This document shows, one piece after another, positions 54,009 through 64,000 of a DNA stretch of 64,000 nt (position 1 is the stretch's first letter; every line of letters begins with the position of its first letter). The stretch is from Catonia carolina. Taxonomy: Eukaryota; Arthropoda; Insecta; Hemiptera; Achilidae. The translations under genes and the position numbers were made by a program. The notes under the pieces were generated by a model, which saw only the letters and a list, made by a program, of their open reading frames with translations, did not search any database and was not told where the DNA came from. The DNA lies in contig JAQMRL010000014.1 in assembly GCA_035578175.1 (NCBI GenBank), forward strand, positions 16,564,274 to 16,628,273, written 5' to 3'.

Positions 54009-54892
54009 AAACTAACCACAAAAAACATAAACAAATTTTAATCATGAGCATGATGCAAAATTAAAATTAACCTCAGTTTGGCTTATAAATACGGAAAATC
54101 ACTCTTTCACGCTAAAATAGGCTCTGTAGAGAAAAATGCTTTAAATAAAATTTGTAAATCTTTTTATTTCCTATAAAATTAATTATATACACTTTTGTCG
54201 TAAAATGAATACTAAGGCCGAAATCTTAAAAAAATAGATTTTTCACACGTTTTCGTGAGAAAAAAACAGAAAATCGCTAATTACCGCTAAACTAAGCGTT
54301 ATACAAAAACAATGTTTGAAATTAAAGTTGTAGGATTTTTAATTTTCTACAGCTTTTATTATATAAGTTTTTGCGCTAAAATTTATAATGAAGCCGTAAT
54401 CTTAAAAAAAACTATTTCTTTACGTAAAAACAGCCTCACCGAGTATTTCAGCAAACATGGCGCCTACCCTATCTTGTAGAGAATAAAAAATTGAGTAAAC
54501 CAGGCGACTTTTTAAAAAATTGTAGGACCAGTTTTTGAGAAAATCGCAAAAACGTTATAGAGAAAAATTATACGAATAAACTGCTACTTCCGGTTGACCG
54601 ATTTTGATGAAAATGTTTGTGTCGCGTCCGGTAGTGGTATGTAATTTAAGTTTCAAGTTTCAAGTTCGTACGATGTTCCGTTCTTGAGATATTCTGTTCA
54701 CACACAGACACACACACACACACACACAGACACACACACACACACACACAGACCAATCGCTAAAAACATGTTTTTTGGGTTCAGGGGTCTGAAAACGTAT
54801 AGATCCGGTGAAAACTCGATTTCGAAAAATCGACATGAAAACAATACTTTCCTTCCTCCTATATATTTATATAGGCAAGAGAAAGTAAAAAA
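54009..54892 (-). mobile_element. HEL-1, second of a tandem pair, 3' end missing
   Basis: Directly abuts the preceding copy at AACTAACCACAAAAAACATA, so about 80 bp of 3' end including the stem-loop are absent. CA microsatellite at 54701-54750. Ends ATATAGGCAAGAGAAAGT. Confidence 0.8.
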
Positions 54893-55045
54893 CTGTTAGG
54901 CCTAAAAGAAAATTGTTGTTACCACAATCATTCGAATAACCAAGGCGGCGGAAATTGACATATCTAATTATGGTTATTAACCATGTGCCAGGATTTGTAA
55001 ACAACATTATTTTACTAATTTTTTAAACTGTTTATCACAAAAAAA
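54893..55045. other. Short spacer
   Basis: No feature recognised. Confidence 0.35.
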
Positions 55046-55046
55046 A

Positions 55047-55987
55047 TCTGGTGTGAAACACTCACACAACTTTCTCTTGCCAATGCAAATAATTAACAAT
55101 ATAACCTAACATTAGAAATAAACAAAAAACTAACCTCTAAAAATATAACCTTATTTTAATCATGACTGAAAGACGCAAAATGAAAATCGAACTCAGTTCT
55201 GCTTAAAAATACGAAAAATCGCTCTTTCACACTAAACTAGGCTCTGTAGAGAAGAATGCTCTAAATAAAAGTTGTAGATCTTTTAATTTCCTATAAATTT
55301 CATTATACACTTTTGTCGTAAAATGCATACTAAGGCCGAAATCTTAAAAAATAGATTTTTCACACGTTTTCGTGAGAAAAAAACCGAAAATCGCTAATTA
55401 CCGCTAAACTAAGCGTTATACAAAAAAAATGTTCGAAATTAAAGTTGTAGAAATTTAAATTTTCTACATTTTTTATTATATACAATTTTGCGCTATAATA
55501 CATATTAAAGCCGTAATCTTAAAAAAAACACTTTTTTTACGTACAAACAGCCTCACCAAGAATTTCAGCAAACATGGCGCCTACCCTATCTTGTGGAGAA
55601 TAAAAAATTGAATAAACCAGGCGATTTTTAAAAAAATCGTAGGACCAGTTTTTGAGAAAATTGCAAAAAAGTGAAAAATTACACGAATAAACTACTACTT
55701 TCGGTTGACCGATTTTGATGAAAATGTTCGTGTCGGGTCCGGTAGTGATATATAACTTAAGTTTGAAGTTTCAAGTACGTACGATGTTCCGTTCTTGAAA
55801 TATTTTGTATACACACACACACACACACAGACACACGGACACACACACAGACCAATCGCTAAAAACATGTTTTTTGGGTTCAGGGGTCTGAAAACGTATA
55901 GATCCGGTGAAAACTCGATTTCGAAAAATCTACATGAAAACAATACTTTCCTTCCTATATATTTATATAGGCAAGAGAAAGTAATAC
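55047..55987 (-). mobile_element. HEL-1 full copy
   Basis: TCTGGTGTGAAACACTCACA to ATATAGGCAAGAGAAAGT, CA microsatellite 55811-55849, all family blocks present. One of the best-preserved copies. Confidence 0.87.
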
Positions 55988-56214
55988 AGTAGGTATATAA
56001 AGTAAGCCACCGTAAACGTTTGGGTTTTGCCTAGCATCGCTTCCATATTGTCCCTTCCAACATTAATTATCATTTCTGCATTTCATTCTGTTCAGTTGCA
56101 TTTTAAGATAGCAGGTTACAAAATTTGAAAGTAAAAGAATGAAAATTAATTGCTTTTTTTAGAACTACATTATTATTTTTAGTACTACAGTGTTTTTAAT
56201 AAATATCGTTAAAT
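55988..56214. other. Short unassigned stretch
   Basis: No feature recognised. Confidence 0.35.
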
Positions 56215-56465
56215 TAAAACCAGCCCTTCGGGCCAGCCCAGTCAGTCAGCTGGTAGTAAGTCGCTATTATTTGTTAAGTAACACCGGTTGGGCAAGCGAC
56301 TTTGTATGGTGACCAGCTGACAGCCATCCATGAACAAACTCTACTGGGGGTCCCTGTTCAAACTCATGCCTTATTCACGTCAAAATATACAGCAAAATCA
56401 GCGATCAAATTGGGTAGTTGTCAAAAATGTACAGTTCCCGATAACAAATAAAAGCTAAAAACAAA
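56215..56465 (+). repeat. SINE-D copy
   Basis: GGGCCAGCCCAGTCAGTCAG, GTCGCTATTATTTGTTAAG, GGTCCCTGTTCAAACTCATG, then GATCAAATTGGGTAGTTGTC and CCCGATAACAAATAAAAGC. Matches the reverse strand of 24168-24425. Confidence 0.7.
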
Positions 56466-56468
56466 AAC

Positions 56469-57502
<1,034 letters not shown>

Positions 57503-57539
57503 TTAAAACCATTCTATATTCCATATTCATGTACATTGC

Positions 57540-57760
57540 TTTTAGGGCAGTCCAGTCGATACGCTGGTAGAATCGTTATTAGGTAATTGTTAAGTAACAT
57601 CGGTAGGATGAACGACTTAGTATGTTGACAGTTGATGGCCACACATAAGCAACCCATACTGGGGGGTTCTTGTTCAAATTCCTACGGATAATATAAAAAT
57701 GTCAAAAATACAACCAAAAGAAGCGATCAAAATGGATAGTTTTCAATAATTTTTTGATTT
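57540..57760 (+). repeat. SINE-D copy, diverged
   Basis: GGGCAGTCCAGTCGATACGC, ATTGTTAAGTAACATCGG, GGGTTCTTGTTCAAATTCC and AGCGATCAAAATGGATAG follow the same order as 56215-56465. Confidence 0.6.
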
Positions 57761-57812
57761 TAGTTTATTTAATTTTCTTTTTTGTATTTTATATTTTTCA
57801 CTTTTATATTTT

Positions 57813-58204
57813 GCCCATAACAGACAGGTGGAGTGTCAAATTATTTATACTCAATCTGTTAGTTGCAGGGCTAAAATAAATAGTTCTGTTTCTTATCACA
57901 TGGTCAGCCAATTAAATGACTGAATCATTTAAGAACAGAAGAGGTAGAGGTGTAAAAGACACTAATCAGAGTTATCTCGTCTGAAAGTAATGGATTTCAT
58001 TATACAGCCAGACCCTGTGGTGAATGAAGTGAAAGTGTCATTTGCAGAGTGGAAAATATATGATTTTCAGAGGGCCCGGCATGCTGATAAGTGTACTTTT
58101 CCACTCAGTAAGGAAGGCAATGGTAAACCACCTCACTCCTCGATTTTCTTAGTAAAACCTCTACAGGTTCAAACCAGCCTTTTGGCTGATGACCTAAACA
58201 ACAA
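57813..58204 (+). repeat. SINE-A copy with 14-bp duplication
   Basis: CACTTTTATATTTT at 57799-57812 and 58205-58218. Head GCCCATAACAGACAGGTGG, tail CTAAACAACAA. Confidence 0.92.
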
Positions 58205-58218
58205 CACTTTTATATTTT

Positions 58219-58638
58219 TGTTGATATTGTTTATATGTTGCTACATCTTTGACATAGTATTTTCATGGATGGTATCCTCTGCATCACAGCTTTTGCTACA
58301 GAAGATACCTATTTCCACATTTTGTGTAAACTTTCTTATTTTGTTTAATTTAGTTTCATTGTTTTTAATTTAAGGTGAATAGTGTAATTTTACGTATTAA
58401 AGTTTCATTTTGTATACCGATTTGTATATTTTCCCTTTATGTTGTAGACTATTATAATATGTGGAATAAAAGTTATTAAAATGTACGTTTCCCACTAAAA
58501 AAAAAAAACGTCATGTAGGCCTACCTAAAACCCTATTAATTTAGTATTTAAACATTTGTCTGACCTATTCATGGTATTATGGGTTATTACCAATGAATTC
58601 TCGATTAATATCAGGACCATGTATTAATTATTAATTAT
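58219..58638. other. Unassigned AT-rich sequence
   Basis: No feature recognised; the long open frame entering from SINE-A is chance. Confidence 0.4.
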
Positions 58639-58649
58639 AAGTTAAGTAA

Positions 58650-59046
58650 CTGCCCATAACAGACAGGTGGAGTGTCAAATTATTTACGCTCAATCTGTTC
58701 GTTGCAGGGCTAAAATAAATAGTTCTGTTTCTTATCACATGGTCAGTCAATTAAATGACTGAATCATTTAAGAACAGAAGAGGTAGAGGTGTAAAAGACA
58801 CTAATCAGAGTTATCTTCTCTGAAAGTAATGAATTTCATTGTACAGCCAGACCCTGTGGTGAATGAAGTGAAGTTGTCATTTACAGAGTGGAAAATATGT
58901 GCTTTTCAGAGGGCCCGGCATGCTGATAAGCGTACTTTTCCACTCGTGAGGAAGGCACTGGTAAACCACCTCACTCCTCATTTTACTTAGTAAAACCTCT
59001 AGAGGTTCAAACCAGCCTTTCGGCTGTTGACCTAAACAACAACAAC
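58650..59046 (+). repeat. SINE-A copy with 11-bp duplication
   Basis: AAGTTAAGTAA at 58639-58649 and 59047-59057. Full length with CTAAACAACAACAAC tail. Confidence 0.92.
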
Positions 59047-59057
59047 AAGTTAAGTAA

Positions 59058-60424
59058 AAACAATCAATCCTACCTTGTTATTGAGTATCCATTTTAATAT
59101 CGAAGATCCAAAACGTAAAGAACGAATCACGGTCACTAATAATGAATTTATCATAATTAAAATATACAAAATACCATTTTAATAACACCAGATACTAAAT
59201 TTTACACTTTTAAACAAACACTCTAAACAAATTATAAAAATACAAAGATTATTACAACCATACAGTCGAAAACTCACGATCTTAATAAAACCGACGACGC
59301 CTAAAAGCGGGAAATGTTTGTTTACCGCTTTTATCGTTACAGTTTTGTAATGGACGCAACTTTAAGGTGATGCCAACACAATTTTTGAATAAATTAAGTG
59401 ATTTATGGCAATAAAAATCAGTAAATAAATGTACTGTATTACAATAAGTCAATTGAAGAAGATAATTTGATAACAGAAAAATAATAAAATATAAAATGAT
59501 ATGGGTAGATGAAAAGTTTTCTAAAAAAGTAAAAATTAAACTCGAAAAAATATTATGAGTTTAAAAACTAAATGATATATAATTATTTATTCCATAATTA
59601 TTATAATTTATTAGAATTAATTTTGAAAAACCTGAATATTTACAATATAAATTATTTTACTGACATAACTATATAAAATCTTTCATGAATTAGGTCTCGA
59701 TCTATTCCGGCACTAATCTTCTGTGAGGCCGTTCAAAATTATAAAAATTATTGTTTAATTAACATCACCAAAGGTCGTTTTGTAAAATATAAAATAAACA
59801 TCGAATTTTTGTGTAAATATTACCGAAATGAGAAACATACCACCAATTTACAACTTATCAAACAACGCAACTATTTTAGTGAAAAAATAACTAATTTAAT
59901 TAAATTAATTAACTTTTTCCACAAACTATCCGTTAGACATACGATCCGTTACTAAAATGACTGACCGATCAAAGTATACTAAAGGTCGTAAGAGTCGAAT
60001 TATGGATAATTTTTTTCCTTATACCCGAGAAAAGTAAAACTGGAAGGGGTGGAATAAGAAAACACTTGTTCATAAAAGACATTGGTATAACCCCCATTTG
60101 CAACTGTCAAACTGAAATCCAGTCATAACATTACTCCTCTGTAGATATCGTTTTTTAATTCACCGTCCCTCTTCTGACGGCTAAAATATTCCAATTTTTT
60201 TGTTAACCGACCCTTTTATCGAGTCAATGAATTTTACAATGTTTTTATACATAATTTTTAAATAAAAAAAACCACTTGATTTAGGAATTTAAAACATTAA
60301 TTTTTACTTTTGTTTTAAATTTTATTTGTATTGTAGAGTGACATTTTTTAAACGTAGTCCACATAACTACTCTGAAAGGTTTGAAACTTAAAAATTAATG
60401 TGTTTTAAATTAGTAATGTAGAGT
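59058..60424. other. Longest stretch without recognised repeats or genes
   Basis: About 1.4 kb, AT-rich. No terminal repeats, tRNA boxes or splice-flanked frames were seen on either strand. It may be intronic to the gene starting at 29402 or plain intergenic sequence. Confidence 0.45.
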
Positions 60425-60436
60425 AGAATAAAATAT

Positions 60437-60831
60437 GTTATTGTTTAGGTCATCAGCCGAAAGACTGGTTTGAACCTGTAGAGGTTTTACTAAGTAAAAC
60501 GAGGAGTGAGGTGGTTTACCATTCCCTTCCTCACTGAGTGGAAAAGTACGCTTATCAGCATGCCGGGCCCTCTAAAAAGCACATATTTTCCACTCTAGAA
60601 ATGACACCTTCACTTCATTCACCACAGGGTCTGGCTGTATAATAAAATGCATTACTTTCAGAGGAGATAACTCTGATTAGTGTCTTTTACACGTCTACCT
60701 CTTCTGTTCTTAAATGATTCAGTCATTTAATTGGCTGACCATGTGATAAGAAACAGAACTATTTATTTTAGCCCTGGAACAAACAGATTGAATGTAAATA
60801 ACTTGACACTCCACCTGTCCGTTATGGGCAG
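60437..60831 (-). repeat. SINE-A copy with 12-bp duplication
   Basis: AGAATAAAATAT at 60425-60436 and 60832-60843. Full length. Confidence 0.92.
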
Positions 60832-60944
60832 AGAATAAAATATAACAGTAGCCTACTTTACAAAACAGTTTAGATAGTTAACTACAGTTGTGTACAGCTG
60901 ACTCGCGGCCATCACTTTTTTACGTTTTAAAATACCACCGTAAT

Positions 60945-61192
60945 TTTCAAAATTGTCATCTATAATTTTCCTGTCCGTCCGTCCGTCATCCATTTGTCAA
61001 AAACTACAAGAGATAGCAACAAACGGTTTTCGGATTCGCAATCTACACAATAAGTTAGTAGGCCCGGTGATTGGGTCTGAAGTTTCGGGTTCAACCAGTG
61101 GCCCAAACCGGAAGTCAAGAAATCAAAGTCGGAATTTGTATACAAAAACAATACTTTCCTTTCTATATATTCATATAGGCAAGAGAAAGTAA
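60945..61192 (-). mobile_element. HEL-related element with a different body
   Basis: The reverse strand starts like HEL-1 for about 50 bp (ACTTTCTCTTGCCTATATG, GGAAAGTATTGTTTT) and then changes to an unrelated body with GACTTCCGGTTTGGGCCACT and a GACGGACGGACGGACAGG tetranucleotide stretch. No HEL-1 3' end follows. A sister element sharing the 5' terminus is the simplest reading. Confidence 0.5.
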
Positions 61193-61848
61193 TGGTGTGA
61201 AACACTCACACGACTTTCTCTTGCCAATGCAAATAATGAACAATATAACCTAACATGAGTAATAATTGCCTATAACAGACAGGTGGAGTGTCAAATTATT
61301 TACACTCATTCTCTTAGTTGCAGGGCTAAAATAAATAGTTCTGTTTCTTATCACATGGTCAGCCAATTAAATGAATGAATCATTTAAGAACAGAAGAGGT
61401 AGAGGTGTAAAAGACACTAATCAGAGTTATCTCGTCTGAAAGTAATGGATTTCATTATACAGCCAGACCCTGTGGTAAATGAAGTGAAAGTGTCATTTGC
61501 AGAGTGGAAAATATACATGCTTTTCAGAGGGCCTGGCATGCTGATACGTGTACTTTTCCACTCAGTGAGGAAGGGAATGGTAAACCACCTCACTCCTCGA
61601 TTTACTTAGTAAAACCTCTACAGGTTTAAACCAGCCTTTTGGCTGATGACCTAAACAACAACAACAACATGAGTAATAAAACATTAGAAATAAACAAGAA
61701 ACATAACCTTATTTTAAGCATGAGTGAAAGACGCAAAATGAAAATCAACCTCAGTTTGGCTTAAAAATACGGAAAATCACTCTTTCACCCTAAACTAGGC
61801 TTTGTAGAGAAAAATGCTCTTATCAAAGTTGTAGATCTTTTAATTTTT
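61193..61848 (-). mobile_element. HEL-1 3' part with SINE-A inside
   Basis: TGGTGTGAAACACTCACACG directly abuts the previous element's 5' tip. The body runs to GTAGATCTTTTAATTTTTAT and is then cut off by an FB-1 arm. Confidence 0.75.
61266..61665 (+). repeat. SINE-A copy nested in HEL-1, 14-bp duplication
   Basis: AACATGAGTAATAA at 61252-61265 and 61666-61679. Other HEL-1 copies read straight through this site (CTAACATTAGTAATAAAAC), so the pre-insertion state is known. Confidence 0.95.
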
Positions 61849-62100
61849 ATGGGACAAAAAATTATCGAGTTACACGCCTCTAATCGCATGATATTTGTTG
61901 CGGTAGCAAAAAACGGGTCTTCTTGTCTTTCAGTCTCGATATGGCAATTTTTAAACGACATTAAAAATTTAGGTTTATTATAGGTGAACGCAGAATAAAA
62001 TGAGTTAAATTTTGATGTAAAGTATGTAAAAATCCGACTCATAGTTTTGGAGATGCTGGGGTTCAAACTCGGGTTTTTATGATTATGTAACCAATAGAAG
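61849..62100. mobile_element. FB-1 right-arm fragment
   Basis: AAAATTATCGAGTTACACGC through GTTCAAACTCGGGTTTTTAT to the terminus ATGTAACCAATAGAAG. Confidence 0.75.
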
Positions 62101-62959
62101 TCAGAGTTTTATCTCATTTGATTTGCTAAGGGATTTGAGAAAGTAAAATTGTATTTTTTGAAATAAAATTTCCAGAATTCTAAACTATTTAAGAGATAAA
62201 TCCAGTTGAAATTATTGAATAAAATCGTATTATATTCTGAAGGTTTTAGTAGGAATGTCAGTAGTAGATAATTTAAAACCAATCGAAAATGACGTCACCC
62301 ATATTATGAGATGATACGGGGCTAACCCAGCCGGAAGTAGGCCGCAGATATGAATCCCCCAAGAGGGGGAATATACTATATAGAAAGCAAAAGTCGATCT
62401 ACTAGTAAGTAAGTGTGCAACAGAGATAAATATTACACAAACTGTGTACTATTAAAAGAGAGGAAAATATTCTTTAAAAAGAGATAGATAATACTTTCTC
62501 CTCATTGTCGTGCTATGGTAGTATATACAGCTTATTTTCTTATGTAATGCTGATGTAACAACAAACTACACTGGGTATACCAATCATGTTGTTACATCCG
62601 TAACAGACTCTTGCCGTACCGGCCTGTTTTAGTTACGCCTTTCTTTTACCCAATTTTATTATCTTTTTCTTATTCTTCTTCGCCGATTTATATATAATCT
62701 TTTCTTTGTCACTCATCTCAAATTGATTCAACCTTCATCTTTGTTACCCATGCAATATTACTGTCTAATTTTTTATACCCACAAAAAATTATTATATTCT
62801 TACTAAAGAGATTCATTTCTAGGTCACTATTACAATGTATTTAATGCGAAATTGATGGTATCACAATATATATTTAATTATATTTATCATGTTAAACTTT
62901 CATTTATAATTCTTCGTTTATTTATCAATTTGATTTTACAAGTATATTTTTTATAATAA
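62101..62959. other. Unassigned sequence
   Basis: Mostly AT-rich. A patch at 62285-62400 (GGGGCTAACCCAGCCGGAAG, CCCCCAAGAGGGGG) is GC-richer and holds a small hairpin. No gene recognised. Confidence 0.4.
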
Positions 62960-62961
62960 TA

Positions 62962-64000
62962 CGAGGCAGAAAAAAGTGTCCAGAAAGTGTCCAGAAAGTA
63001 AGTGTACTGAATTTTTGTAGGTTTCAAAAAATTTTTTTTTAAACAAAAAAATTACATGATTACTTTAGTACCTACATAATATGTAAGCGATTTTTCGACA
63101 TGGTTGCCATTCCTCTCAATGCAAGTGGTGAAGCGGGGTATCAATTTTTTGATGCCTTCCTCGAAGTAGTTTCCCGCCAACCCCTTCGTCCACTTCGTCG
63201 GTTGAAAACCTTTTTCCACCCATGTGCAGCTTCAGGGAGGTAAAGAGATAGTAATCTAAACGTGCTAGGTCAGGGGAATGCGCGGGATAGTTCAGGACAT
63301 CCCATTTAAACGACGCGAGCAGTTCCTTCGTGGCGTTGGCCGTGTGTGGTCTGGCATTGTCGTGCAGCAGGCAGACTCCTTTTATCAGCATGCCTCTCCT
63401 CTTGTTCTGGATTGCCCTCCGCAATTTTTTTTAGGGTCTCATAGTATCTTCCAGAGTTGATGGTCTTCGCTTGAGGCATATATTCAACTAAAATTATACC
63501 TTGACAGTCCCAAAACACGGATGCCATGATTTTCTTGGCTGAAATTGTTGTTTTTAACTTTTTGGCGGAGGGTGAAGAGGTGTGACGCCACTATCTTTTG
63601 GTTTCAGGCGTGTAGTGTGCAACCCAAGTTTCATCTCCAGTAACGATGGAGCGGAGAAATTAATCTCCATGAAGTTTGCAGCGCCTCAAAAACTCTTGCC
63701 CGGCCTCCTCTCGATTCAATTTGTGCTGGTCTGTCAGATCTTTTGGGACCCACCTCTCGGACAGTTTCCGATATCCGAGAGTTTCTGTGATGGTTTCATA
63801 TAGTAGAGATCTGGAGATTTGCGGAAACATCGCAGAAGTTCATCCACAGTCAATCTGCGATCATCACGGAGCGCATTTTCGATTTTTTCCACGTTTTCGT
63901 TAGTCACAATTGAAGGTCTTCCGCTCCTCTGATAAACATGCACAAACGTATGACCGTTTTTAAACTCGCGACACCACTTGTACACACTCGTACAATTCAT
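62962..64000 (-). mobile_element. Mariner element, cut by the window edge
   Basis: TA at 62960-62961, then CGAGGCAGAAAAAAGTGTCC as the 3' terminus. The reverse strand is a mariner transposase extending beyond 64000. The other terminus lies outside the window. Confidence 0.8.
63116..64000 (-). pseudogene. Mariner (DD34D) transposase, frameshifted
   Basis: From the right edge: N-terminal helix-turn-helix segment VYKWCREFKNGHTFVHVYQR and RLTVDELLRCF; then the first Asp in VTGDETWVAHYTPETK (about 63600-63640); FWDCQGIILVEYMPQAKTIN; the second Asp in LLHDNARPHT; the third in SPDLARLDYYLF. The second and third Asp are 34 residues apart, so all three catalytic Asp remain. Several frameshifts (for example around 63430 and 63780) and a scrambled C-terminus show it is dead. 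Confidence 0.85.

Noticed and set aside
57990..58373. A frame of about 70 codons (MNFIIQPDPVVNEVK-like) recurs open in many SINE-A copies
   Set aside because: Differences between copies are mostly amino-acid changing and several copies are shifted or stopped, as expected for neutral drift of a noncoding SINE.

Overview
This window looks like intergenic and intronic DNA from an insect with a large, AT-rich, transposon-loaded genome. The insect assignment rests on two exons of a takeout/JHBP-family gene (an insect-restricted family), on the types of mariner, pogo, piggyBac, hAT and DD41D elements present, and on tRNA-derived SINEs. The order cannot be fixed from sequence alone. No bacterial operon, viral genome or CRISPR array was seen. 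Family names such as HEL-1, SINE-A or FB-1 are placeholders used only here.

Host genes are sparse. On the + strand, 3548-3700 and 8673-8833 are the last two coding exons of a takeout-like secreted protein. Their splice phases match and the intron between them is 5 kb and full of transposons; the upstream exons are not visible. A second + strand gene appears to start at 29402-29492: a TATA box, a short leader and an exon that is almost entirely a signal peptide, ending at a consensus splice donor. Its next exon was not found, so its intron probably runs past the window edge.

Almost everything else is repeats, often nested. (1) HEL-1, about 0.9-1.0 kb and more than 20 copies, has asymmetric terminal inverted repeats (ACTTTCTCTTGCC at the 5' tip, the reverse complement just inside the 3' end), a 3' stem-loop, an internal TG/CA microsatellite and T-run insertion without target duplication. 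This is the architecture of non-autonomous Helentrons (HINE/DINE-1 type). (2) SINE-A is about 395 bp with an AAC tail and 7-14 bp target-site duplications. (3) SINE-B is tRNA-derived with a poly(A) tail. (4) SINE-C is tRNA-like and is the repeated insertion target of a LINE (LINE-A). (5) SINE-D is about 250 bp. (6) FB-1 is a palindromic element with arms of about 0.5 kb. (7) There are DNA transposons: two mariner fold-back derivatives sharing one breakpoint, an apparently intact DD41D (rosa/VS-like) element at 45081-46440, pogo/Tigger remnants, TTAA-flanked piggyBac-type MITEs, a MULE remnant, a hAT MITE with a perfect 8-bp duplication, a Harbinger-like MITE and a mariner cut by the right edge.

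Layout: 1-9 kb, takeout-like gene 3' half with TE-filled intron; 9-20 kb, LINE-A in SINE-C, mariner fold-back, piggyBac MITE, pogo, FB-1; 20-24 kb, a 1.8-kb near-perfect HEL-1 palindrome inside FB-1; 24-29 kb, SINEs and MULE; 29.3-29.5 kb, putative first exon; 29.7-38.9 kb, runs of HEL-1; 39.4-43 kb, a deeply nested TE stack; 44-46.7 kb, DD41D element in HEL-1; 46.7-52.6 kb, LINE-A/SINE-C/hAT; 53-57.5 kb, four HEL-1 copies; 57.5-62 kb, SINE-A cluster; 62-64 kb, low-information sequence and the mariner.
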